Below, piece by piece: positions 1 to 7,058 of a DNA stretch of 20,802 bases. A program made the translations under genes and the position numbers. The notes under the pieces were generated by a model. It was given only the letters and a program-made list of their open reading frames with translations, ran no database searches and was not told the DNA's origin. The stretch lies in contig CAJTRU010000031.1 in NCBI GenBank assembly GCA_910579085.1, positions 23,239 through 44,040 on the forward strand. Direction: 5' to 3'. Source of the DNA: an uncultured Lachnospiraceae bacterium. GTDB lineage: Bacteria; Bacillota; Clostridia; Lachnospirales; Lachnospiraceae. How positions within the stretch are numbered: the first letter of the stretch is position 1; each line of letters starts with the position of its first letter.

Positions 1-1
1 A

Positions 2-1804
2 ATATTTCCTAAAAAAGATATTTGTGACAAAAATATATTGTATTACCGCCAGGAAAAAGGGGTAACTGAAGTAAAATCCTGTAAAAATTTAGATGGACAG
101 GAAAGTTTATTTAAGGAAGTCCTAGTAATGAAAAAGGGAAGTATCTGTTCATTTTTTACGTATTTTAATGAGTTTTCACTAAATAAATGGCAAGAGTATA
201 CTGATATTTCTACGTTTGGTCTTAGTATTTTTTTGAAAGGAAAAGGAAAGGCTTTTTTGTGTCATAGTACATTAGAAAATGGTGTTTTGACTAAAAGAGT
301 TTTACAAGAGCAGACTTTTAATACAGATAATAAAACTGTTATAAGGTTTAAAATTCCAAAAGAAATTAATGGTGGAATTATATTTTTAAAATTATTATCA
401 GAAGAAGAGGTGATTTTTTATTCAGGTGTATATGAAACTTTAGAAGAAGCAGTTAATAAAATACAGCTTGCTGTGGGAATTTGTACATACAAGCGTGAGA
501 ATTATATAAATAAAACATTGAAATTATTTTCTGATAAATTTCTTAATGATAAAAAATCGTTGTTATTTGGTAATTTAAAAATATTCGTATCAGATAATGG
601 TAATTCTTTGGATTGTAATAAAATATCAAGTGAATTTATTTCTTGTGTATATAATAAAAATGCGGGTGGAGCAGGTGGTTTTACAAGATGCATGATAGAG
701 GCATTAAAGAAACAAAAGTTTACACATTTTATATTTATGGATGATGATATTTTAATTGAACCAGAATCATTATTTCGCACATACACATTATTAAGTATGG
801 CAAATAGCCAATATAAAAATGTAGTTGTGGGAGGAGCACTTCTTCGTACGGATTTTATGGAAATGCAGCATGCATGTGGCGAGATATGGACTGGAAGAAG
901 GTCAGAATCGCCAAAAAGAGGATATGATTTATCTAAAATATACTATTTATTATTAAATGAAAAAAATATTCCTAATGTTTATAATGCATGGTGGTATTGT
1001 TGTATTCCCCTTGACAGGGGGTTAATTAATAATTTGCCACTTCCACTTTTTATTCATGGGGATGATATTGAATATAATATACGCCATACAAGAGATACTG
1101 TATATTTGAATGGGATATGTGTATGGCATGATACATTTGAAAATAGAAAAGCATCACATTTAGAGTACTACAATACAAGAAATAAGCTTATTGTAAATGC
1201 AATCCATAAACCAGATTTCAATTGGAAATGTGCTGAAAAACAGCTATTTATACATTTAATGGCGGAGATATCAAAATTCCGGTATAAAAATGTTGATTTA
1301 ATGTTTATTGCAGTAACAGATTTTTGCAAAGGACCAAGATTTTTAAAGGAACAAGAACCAGTTAAATTACACCAGGACATTATGGATAAGGGATATTTAC
1401 TGGAGGATATGACACATAAATTGGATAAATATAATAAAAACTGGAGAGAGGCAAATTTAGAAAAAAATTCATTGTATAAAACTGAAAAGTTTAAACTGCA
1501 TCATATAATATTTGCTAATGGATGGCTTTTGCCAGGGAAAAGAAAATTGTCAGTACTTCCAGTTGGAGTGCATATAAGCCATTTATTCAGGGTAAAAGAT
1601 GTATTATATTACGAACCAGAAACAGGAAAAGGATTTGAATGCAAACGCAGCTATAGGGATTTAGTTGGTATTTTTAAGAAGATGTATAATATACATTGTA
1701 TGATGCGTAAATCATATGACAGGGCTGCCAAGGAATACCATGAGCATTATAAAGAACTTGTAAGCATAGATTTTTGGAAAAAGTACCTTGAGTTAGATGA
1801 ATAA
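2..1804 (+). CDS. GlfT2-like galactofuranosyl/glycosyltransferase (5'-truncated by window edge)
   Basis: Likely adds a sugar, by family resemblance galactofuranose, to a lipid-linked glycan on the inner face of the membrane. The reading frame is open from base 2, and residues before the TTG at 38 still look like family sequence, so the true start lies a few codons left of the window. Counting from that TTG: a beta-sandwich N-terminal domain (about 1-140, with TYFNEF at 41-46 and a kW..yT pattern) is followed by a GT-A domain with VGICTYKRE (146-154), the N-A-G-G-A-G-G stretch near 208-214, the metal-binding DDD at 235-237, NAWWYCCIP (316-324), HGDDIEYNIR (340-349) and VWHDTF (362-367). This set of motifs is typical of GlfT2-type enzymes. 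It is the first visible gene of the polysaccharide operon; the GT4 gene follows after 21 bp. No UDP-galactopyranose mutase gene is in view, so the galactofuranose substrate is an inference. Confidence 0.8.
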   Translation: MFPKKDICDKNILYYRQEKGVTEVKSCKNLDGQESLFKEVLVMKKGSICSFFTYFNEFSLNKWQEYTDISTFGLSIFLKGKGKAFLCHSTLENGVLTKRVLQEQTFNTDNKTVIRFKIPKEINGGIIFLKLLSEEEVIFYSGVYETLEEAVNKIQLAVGICTYKRENYINKTLKLFSDKFLNDKKSLLFGNLKIFVSDNGNSLDCNKISSEFISCVYNKNAGGAGGFTRCMIEALKKQKFTHFIFMDDDILIEPESLFRTYTLLSMANSQYKNVVVGGALLRTDFMEMQHACGEIWTGRRSESPKRGYDLSKIYYLLLNEKNIPNVYNAWWYCCIPLDRGLINNLPLPLFIHGDDIEYNIRHTRDTVYLNGICVWHDTFENRKASHLEYYNTRNKLIVNAIHKPDFNWKCAEKQLFIHLMAEISKFRYKNVDLMFIAVTDFCKGPRFLKEQEPVKLHQDIMDKGYLLEDMTHKLDKYNKNWREANLEKNSLYKTEKFKLHHIIFANGWLLPGKRKLSVLPVGVHISHLFRVKDVLYYEPETGKGFECKRSYRDLVGIFKKMYNIHCMMRKSYDRAAKEYHEHYKELVSIDFWKKYLELDE

Positions 1805-1825
1805 ACGGTATATGGAGGAAGTGCA

Positions 1826-3031
1826 TTGAAGAAAGCATTGTTGGTAACAAGGGTTAGTGGATTTATTCCACAACATGAAATAAATAATGTTAAAATACTT
1901 CAGGAAATGGGATATGAGATACATTATGCTACAGATTTACATAATGTAGTATATGGAAGTGATAATAGTGCTCTTAGGAATACTGGAATAATTACCCACC
2001 AGATTGATTTTGTACAGTCTCCATTTTCAAAAGATGTAAGAAAATCTTATTTGCAATTAAAAAGACTTATGTTATCTGAAAAGTTTGATTTAATTCACTG
2101 CCATATGCCTATGAGTGGAGTTATTGCAAGAATGGCTGCTGAGAAAGTAAAAAAAGTAAGTGGGAGGCATATTCCAGTATTGTATACTGCCCATGGTTTT
2201 CATTTTTTTATGGGTTCGCCTTTAAGAAACTGGATTTATTATCCAGTTGAAAGGTTTCTGGCCAGATACACAGACAGGCTTATATTAATAAACCGTGAGG
2301 ATTATTTCAGAGGGAAGAAATTCCCTATAAGGGGAAAGGCTGAATATGTACCTGGCATAGGGGTAGAAGTACCACAAAATGCTTACAATAAAAAATTTAA
2401 CATAGATGGTAAAATCAGGTATATACAAAATATTACAGGAAAAAAAATTACAAGTAAGACAAAGATACTATCAAGTATAGGAGTTCTTTCAAGGGTTAAG
2501 AACCATAGACTTTTAATAGATATGATGGCAGAATTAAGAAATCTGGATATTATTTGTATTATTGGCGGAACTGGTGAAGAGGAGAATATTCTACGAAAAA
2601 GAATTAAGAAATTGCATTTAGAGGAAAAGGTGTTTTTGGCTGGATATGTAAATAATGTTCCAGAAATGTTATATGCAACAGATTGCTTTGTACTTCCATC
2701 ATACAGGGAGGGTCTTCCTGTGGTAGTAATGGAGGCAATGGCAGCAGGAATTCCAGTTATTGCAAGCCAGATACGTGGTGTTGTTGATTTGGTTGAGCAC
2801 AAAAAAGGAGGATATCTTGTAAAGAATATTAAGCCAGAAGATTTTGCAGATATGATAAGAAAAATGTTTGCAGAAAAATACAATAAAAATACAATATCAT
2901 GTGATTTGTTAAGAGAACAAATGGGTAAATGGAACCATGAAAAGGTTAAAAAGTTTTCAAGGGATATTGTAGAAAGAAAGATGAGGAAAATTTATAGAAG
3001 TGTTGATATAGATAATAATAAAAAACATTAA
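1826..3031 (+). CDS. Glycosyltransferase family 4 (GT-B fold)
   Basis: Retaining GT-B glycosyltransferase expected to extend the lipid-linked repeat unit in the cytoplasm. The 401-residue length is normal for the family. The N-terminal half has a Rossmann-like start (MKKALLVTRVSGF), IHCHMPMSG (90-98) and LYTAHGFHFF (119-128). The C-terminal donor-binding half has SSIGVLSRVKNH (216-227), IIGGTGEEE (245-253) and the EX7E motif in YREGLPVVVMEAMAAG (E295 and E303). The start is TTG at 1826, chosen because GGAGGAA ends five bases before it and no ATG fits. The gene lies 21 bp after the GlfT2-like gene and 21 bp before the chosen start of the GT2 gene, so all three are probably cotranscribed. Donor and acceptor sugars cannot be read from the sequence. 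Confidence 0.9.
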   Translation: MKKALLVTRVSGFIPQHEINNVKILQEMGYEIHYATDLHNVVYGSDNSALRNTGIITHQIDFVQSPFSKDVRKSYLQLKRLMLSEKFDLIHCHMPMSGVIARMAAEKVKKVSGRHIPVLYTAHGFHFFMGSPLRNWIYYPVERFLARYTDRLILINREDYFRGKKFPIRGKAEYVPGIGVEVPQNAYNKKFNIDGKIRYIQNITGKKITSKTKILSSIGVLSRVKNHRLLIDMMAELRNLDIICIIGGTGEEENILRKRIKKLHLEEKVFLAGYVNNVPEMLYATDCFVLPSYREGLPVVVMEAMAAGIPVIASQIRGVVDLVEHKKGGYLVKNIKPEDFADMIRKMFAEKYNKNTISCDLLREQMGKWNHEKVKKFSRDIVERKMRKIYRSVDIDNNKKH

Positions 3032-3052
3032 AATATAATGGAGAGTAATCTA

Positions 3053-4051
3053 ATGGGAAAATTGTTAACAATTTCCATAGCTGCATATAATGTGGAAAAG
3101 TATATTAAAAAATGCCTTAATTCCTTTATTGATGATTGTTTTATTGATGATATAGAAGTATTAATTATAAATGATGGTTCTATAGACAATACAGCTAATA
3201 TTGCAAGCAAGTATATGAAAAAGTATCCTAGTACATTCAGGCTTATTAATAAGGAAAATGGTGGACATGGGTCAACGGTTAATTGTGGTATATTGGAAGC
3301 AAAGGGAAAATATTTTAAAACAGTTGATGGTGATGACTGGGTTGATAAAGAGGCATTAAAAGAACTTATAGATTTTATAAGAATTACCCATGCTGATGTG
3401 ATTTCAACTGATTACTGGTGGGTAAATGACAAGACAAAAAGAAAAATTAAAGAAATTAAAAATACATTTGATAGTCTTGAGTATAGGAAAGAATATAAAT
3501 TTGATGATGTGTGCCGTCATATATATATAAATATCCATGCTATGACAATAAAGACAGAAATTTTACAGAAGAATAAAATCTGGCTAGATACCAATTGTTT
3601 TTATGTGGATGCAGAATATGTGTTATTTCCTGTTCCGTATATTAATACTATTTCTTTTTTGCCAAAACCTGTTTATATGTATCGTCTTGGGCTTGAAACG
3701 CAGAGCATGAATTTATTAAATATGCAGAAAAACTGCGGAAATCATGAAAAGGTTATTAGAAGAATAACAGGACTTTATAACAAAAATAAACAAACATTGA
3801 GTATTTATAAAAGTGAATATTTAGAAAAGGCTATTGCAAAACTTGTTACAAGCCAGATAAAGATATATCTTAGTTATCCAGCTAGCATAGAAAATAAGAA
3901 AAAAATAATTAAAATGGATAATATTATTAAGAATAAATATCCTGGTGTATATATTAAGATGAAAAATAAGGCAGTAGTTGCATTACGTAAAAGTAACTAT
4001 AATTTATATTGGGTATCTTCATTGGTATTAAGAAAAGTAAATAAGCTATAA
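3053..4051 (+). CDS. Glycosyltransferase family 2 (GT-A fold)
   Basis: Inverting-type GT2 enzyme that probably adds another sugar to the polysaccharide repeat. The GT-A core is at residues 5-110: SIAAYNVEKYIKKCLNSF (8-25), LIINDGSIDNT (37-47), ENGGHGSTVNCGI (68-80) and the DxD-type TVDGDDW (90-96). The C-terminal ~200 residues are less conserved and basic. An ATG at 3038 is also in frame, but it has no ribosome-binding site and itself overlaps the GGAGAG (3040-3045) that sits seven bases before the ATG at 3053, so 3053 is preferred (332 residues). This is the last gene before an internal promoter. Sugar specificity is not visible. Confidence 0.88.
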   Translation: MGKLLTISIAAYNVEKYIKKCLNSFIDDCFIDDIEVLIINDGSIDNTANIASKYMKKYPSTFRLINKENGGHGSTVNCGILEAKGKYFKTVDGDDWVDKEALKELIDFIRITHADVISTDYWWVNDKTKRKIKEIKNTFDSLEYRKEYKFDDVCRHIYINIHAMTIKTEILQKNKIWLDTNCFYVDAEYVLFPVPYINTISFLPKPVYMYRLGLETQSMNLLNMQKNCGNHEKVIRRITGLYNKNKQTLSIYKSEYLEKAIAKLVTSQIKIYLSYPASIENKKKIIKMDNIIKNKYPGVYIKMKNKAVVALRKSNYNLYWVSSLVLRKVNKL

Positions 4052-4081
4052 ATTTTTTGTAAACAGTCCTGGAATAAATAA

Positions 4082-4109
4082 TTGTAAAAATTTTTTAGAG
4101 TGATATAAT
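4082..4109 (+). promoter_or_regulatory. Internal sigma-A promoter before the glycosylphosphotransferase gene
   Basis: TTGTAA at 4082-4087, a 16-bp spacer, then a perfect TATAAT at 4104-4109 preceded by TG one base upstream (extended -10). Expected transcription start is near 4116, about 25 bases before the ATG at 4141. No terminator hairpin is visible in 4052-4081, so read-through from the glycosyltransferase genes is also likely. Confidence 0.7.
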
Positions 4110-4140
4110 GTTGTAAAAATTGGTGTGAAAGGATAAAAAG

Positions 4141-5550
4141 ATGAATCAAAAGATAAGGACTTTATCCAGTTATACTGCTATATTATTTGACATAGGTATT
4201 ATACTGGCAGCATATTCTATTGCAAATGTACTTAGGTTTAATACAGTGCAGATACATATAATGGCAAGTGCAGATTATGTAGCACTCCGCTGGTTTATTA
4301 TACTCACATATATAGCAGTACAGCTTTTTTTCAGGACTAATATGGATTTCCTGACAAGAGATAAACTGAGAGAAGCTTATCTGGTATTTAAACAATATAT
4401 AATTGTGTTTGCGTGTGTAATGGCATACTTTTATCTTATGAAGCTTGGTGGAGAGTATTCAAGATTACAATTAGGATACTTTTTTGTAATAGCTTTAATA
4501 GGCACATATATAGAACATTTGATATTAAAGAAGGTACTGCAACAAAAGTACATGACTACATATGCGGAGAAAATTGTATTAATATCAGACAGTCAAAACA
4601 TACAAACTGTTTTAAAAGAATTAGGAAAAATTGAATATTTAAGCATAGAGTATATAGCTTTAACAGATAAAGACATGGCAGGCCAGGAAATTGGTGGTGT
4701 TTCTGTTATAGCTGATATGGACAATATGGAAGAAATAATTAAGAACCTTCCTGTTGATGGGGCATTTATTTACTTACCTTATAAAACTGCTGGAAATATA
4801 GAGAAAATAATGGGCTGGCTAAATGCCATGGGAATAAAAATATATTTAAATTTACGTGAGTATGGGTATGATTTTGGACAGAAGCAGTTTACATCAATAG
4901 GAAAATATGGTGTTATGGTTTACTCGAACTATGAGTATGAAATACGTGATATAGTAATAAAGCGTATTATGGATATATGTGGAGGGATTGTATTGTTTAT
5001 TTTTATGTGTATTGCACTTCCATTTGTAGCTATAGGAATAGCAATACAGTCACCAGGTCCAGTAATGTTTAAACAGACACGTATCGGAAAAAATGGAAGG
5101 CGTTTTGAAATATATAAATTCCGTTCAATGTATATGGATGCGGAAGAAAGAAAAGCTAGTCTTATGAAAGAAAATGAGATGGACAGCGATTTTATGTTTA
5201 AAATAAAAGATGACCCAAGAATATTTCCTGTAGGAAAGATTATAAGAAAACTTAGTATAGATGAACTTCCACAGGCTATAAATATAATAAAAGGTGATAT
5301 GAGTCTTGTGGGCACACGCCCGCCTACAGAATCAGAATTTGAGATGTATGAGTCATACCACAGAAGAAGGATTAGTATAAAACCAGGGCTTACAGGTTTA
5401 TGGCAAGTCAGTGGCAGAAGCAGCATAACTGATTTTGATGAAATAGTAAAACTAGATTGTGAGTATATTGATAACTGGAACTTAAGGCAGGATATAAAAA
5501 TTATCTTAAAAACAGTATGGGTAGTGTTGTTTGGAAGAGGGGCAGAATAG
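4141..5550 (+). CDS. Polyprenyl-phosphate sugar-1-phosphate transferase (initiating glycosyltransferase)
   Basis: Transfers a sugar-1-phosphate from a nucleotide sugar to undecaprenyl phosphate, the first step of the repeat unit, at the inner membrane face. The 469-residue length is standard for the long WbaP/CpsE-like form. The N-terminal ~125 residues are hydrophobic with about four membrane segments. A middle CoA-binding-like Rossmann domain (about 140-240) follows. The catalytic sugar transferase domain begins near residue 270 (IVIKRIMDICGG, then a membrane segment) and contains GPVMFKQTRIGKNGRRF, YKFRSMYMDAE, KDDPRIFPVG, KLSIDELPQ, GDMSLVGTRPP, KPGLTGLWQVSGRS and a hydrophobic C-terminus. 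All usual motifs are intact. AAAGGA lies eight bases before the ATG. The gene opens the assembly part of the locus behind its own promoter, and the Wzz-like gene follows 25 bp after its stop. Confidence 0.93.
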   Translation: MNQKIRTLSSYTAILFDIGIILAAYSIANVLRFNTVQIHIMASADYVALRWFIILTYIAVQLFFRTNMDFLTRDKLREAYLVFKQYIIVFACVMAYFYLMKLGGEYSRLQLGYFFVIALIGTYIEHLILKKVLQQKYMTTYAEKIVLISDSQNIQTVLKELGKIEYLSIEYIALTDKDMAGQEIGGVSVIADMDNMEEIIKNLPVDGAFIYLPYKTAGNIEKIMGWLNAMGIKIYLNLREYGYDFGQKQFTSIGKYGVMVYSNYEYEIRDIVIKRIMDICGGIVLFIFMCIALPFVAIGIAIQSPGPVMFKQTRIGKNGRRFEIYKFRSMYMDAEERKASLMKENEMDSDFMFKIKDDPRIFPVGKIIRKLSIDELPQAINIIKGDMSLVGTRPPTESEFEMYESYHRRRISIKPGLTGLWQVSGRSSITDFDEIVKLDCEYIDNWNLRQDIKIILKTVWVVLFGRGAE

Positions 5551-5575
5551 AAATTTAAAAGATAGGAGAGAAACA

Positions 5576-6991
5576 ATGGAAAATGATGAGGTTGTAATTG
5601 ATTTAAGAGTATTAATGTGGGAGATACTTAGGAAATGGCATATAATACTGGTGGTATGTATTATATTTGCTGTTGCGTCTGGCATGTTTGGAATACACAA
5701 GAATAAAGCACAAAGTGTAGAAGTATCACCAGAAAATTTATATGAGAAGCTAAAACCAGCTGAGATTGTTAAGGTTAATAACCTTGTTTCAATCCAGAAG
5801 AGAATTGATGAAAAAACAGAATATGAGAAAAATTCTATTTATATGTCATTAAATGCGTATGATGTTGACGTTGCAAGAACTGATTTTATATTGTCGGACA
5901 ACCCTGATAATAAGTATATACGCCAGATGTATACAACATTTATGTTTGAAGGCGGGTTATATAACAATATTGTAAAAGAGTATAAAGATGATATTAGTTT
6001 AGAGAACCTTTCTGAACTGGTTAAGATTATGATTTCAGATAAAAAAGTAAATGTTAATGAAGACAGCGAAGAAAATTATTATAAAGGTAACGATTTAAAC
6101 AGGATTATTTCTGTAAGAATTTTAGGCAAAGATAAAGAACAATGCCAGAAATTGCAGTCACTTGTAATTAAAAATGTAAAACAGTATGAAAAAAGTGTAC
6201 AAAGCAAATATAATAATCATTCCATTGAGGAAGTATCTTCTAATGTATATAAGGCTGTAGATACAGATATAGCATATGCTAAAAGCGCATATGACAGCCA
6301 GATGTATTCATTATACAATGAGTACCAGTCAATATATAATGTTTTAAGTGATACACAAATTTCATTATTTGACAAGCTTTTGAATGAGGATGAGAAATTA
6401 AATGAAGATGAAGAGTTAATTGAAGAAAAGGAAGAAACTGTCCAGCCGGTTTCTGGTAAAATTAGTTTAAAATATGTAATAGTTGGAATTCTGGCAGGCG
6501 GATTTCTTTCAGTGGTTGCTATAGTTTTAATTACCATGTTTAATGGCAGAATATTTGTACAAAGGCAGATTACAGACAGAGGCCTTGCAAGGGTTTTTGG
6601 AACATTTGGCAAAAATAAAAATAATATTGCAAGTGTGGTACTTGGGGATGTTGGTACTGATAAAACAAGCCAGCTTGATATAATTGTTGCAAAGGTTAAT
6701 GTTTATTGTAAGAAGAATGATATCAGTGAACTAGTTATTATAGATAATTGTACAACAGAGACTGGTAAATCACGTATGAAGAGTGTGGTTGATACAATAC
6801 AAAAAAGCGGAATAGATTGTAAAAAGGTAACATTGTCCGAAGGTGATTCAAAATATACAGAATTATGTGATAAAAATAATATTGTTGTTATTGAGGAATT
6901 AGGAAAAGGTACATTAAAATCATTAGAATATATGTTTACACAGTTAAAGGATTTAGAAAGTAAAGTATGTGGGGTAATATGTGTACAATAG
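5576..6991 (+). CDS. Wzz-like chain-length/tyrosine-kinase-adaptor protein with degenerate kinase-like tail
   Basis: Polysaccharide co-polymerase-like membrane protein, likely to control chain length or export. The ATG at 5576 is chosen because AGGAGAG precedes it by five bases; the frame extends upstream only to a TTG inside the previous gene without a ribosome-binding site. The 471 residues contain a short cytoplasmic start, a first membrane segment (about 21-40), a ~255-residue presumably extracytoplasmic loop, and a second membrane segment (about 299-321). A very acidic stretch with a tandem LNEDEKL/NEDEEL repeat (about 269-290) comes just before that segment. The C-terminal ~150 residues resemble a BY-kinase/ParA-type alpha/beta domain (LVIIDN, TETGKS at 394-399, NIVVIEELG), but the residue expected to be Gly/Ala in Walker A is Cys and no tyrosine cluster follows. 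Kinase activity is therefore doubtful. Confidence 0.72.
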   Translation: MENDEVVIDLRVLMWEILRKWHIILVVCIIFAVASGMFGIHKNKAQSVEVSPENLYEKLKPAEIVKVNNLVSIQKRIDEKTEYEKNSIYMSLNAYDVDVARTDFILSDNPDNKYIRQMYTTFMFEGGLYNNIVKEYKDDISLENLSELVKIMISDKKVNVNEDSEENYYKGNDLNRIISVRILGKDKEQCQKLQSLVIKNVKQYEKSVQSKYNNHSIEEVSSNVYKAVDTDIAYAKSAYDSQMYSLYNEYQSIYNVLSDTQISLFDKLLNEDEKLNEDEELIEEKEETVQPVSGKISLKYVIVGILAGGFLSVVAIVLITMFNGRIFVQRQITDRGLARVFGTFGKNKNNIASVVLGDVGTDKTSQLDIIVAKVNVYCKKNDISELVIIDNCTTETGKSRMKSVVDTIQKSGIDCKKVTLSEGDSKYTELCDKNNIVVIEELGKGTLKSLEYMFTQLKDLESKVCGVICVQ

Positions 6992-7058
6992 CTGGTAACA
7001 ATGAGATATCATGCACCAGGATATAAATATATTATAGGAAGGGTTGTAATATAGTAGT

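Noticed and set aside
38..40. TTG at 38 as the true start of the GlfT2-like gene
   Set aside because: No ribosome-binding site precedes it, and the open frame upstream to base 2 encodes residues consistent with the family N-terminus, so the gene is cut by the window edge.
3038..3040. ATG at 3038 as the start of the GT2 gene
   Set aside because: It overlaps the GGAGAG that serves the ATG at 3053 and has no upstream site of its own.
5531..5533. TTG at 5531 as the start of the first Wzz-like gene
   Set aside because: It lies inside the previous gene without a ribosome-binding site; the ATG at 5576 has AGGAGAG at good spacing.
4929..5576. 215-residue minus-strand ORF opposite the sugar transferase gene
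   Set aside because: It lies antisense to a gene with intact catalytic motifs, has no ribosome-binding site or recognisable domain, and its Ile/Ser-rich composition is typical of shadow frames in AT-rich DNA.
6990..7018. CTGGT/ACCAG and ATGA/TCAT stems between the first Wzz-like gene and the flippase ORF as a terminator
   Set aside because: The stems are only five and four bp with no T tract, and the genes appear cotranscribed.
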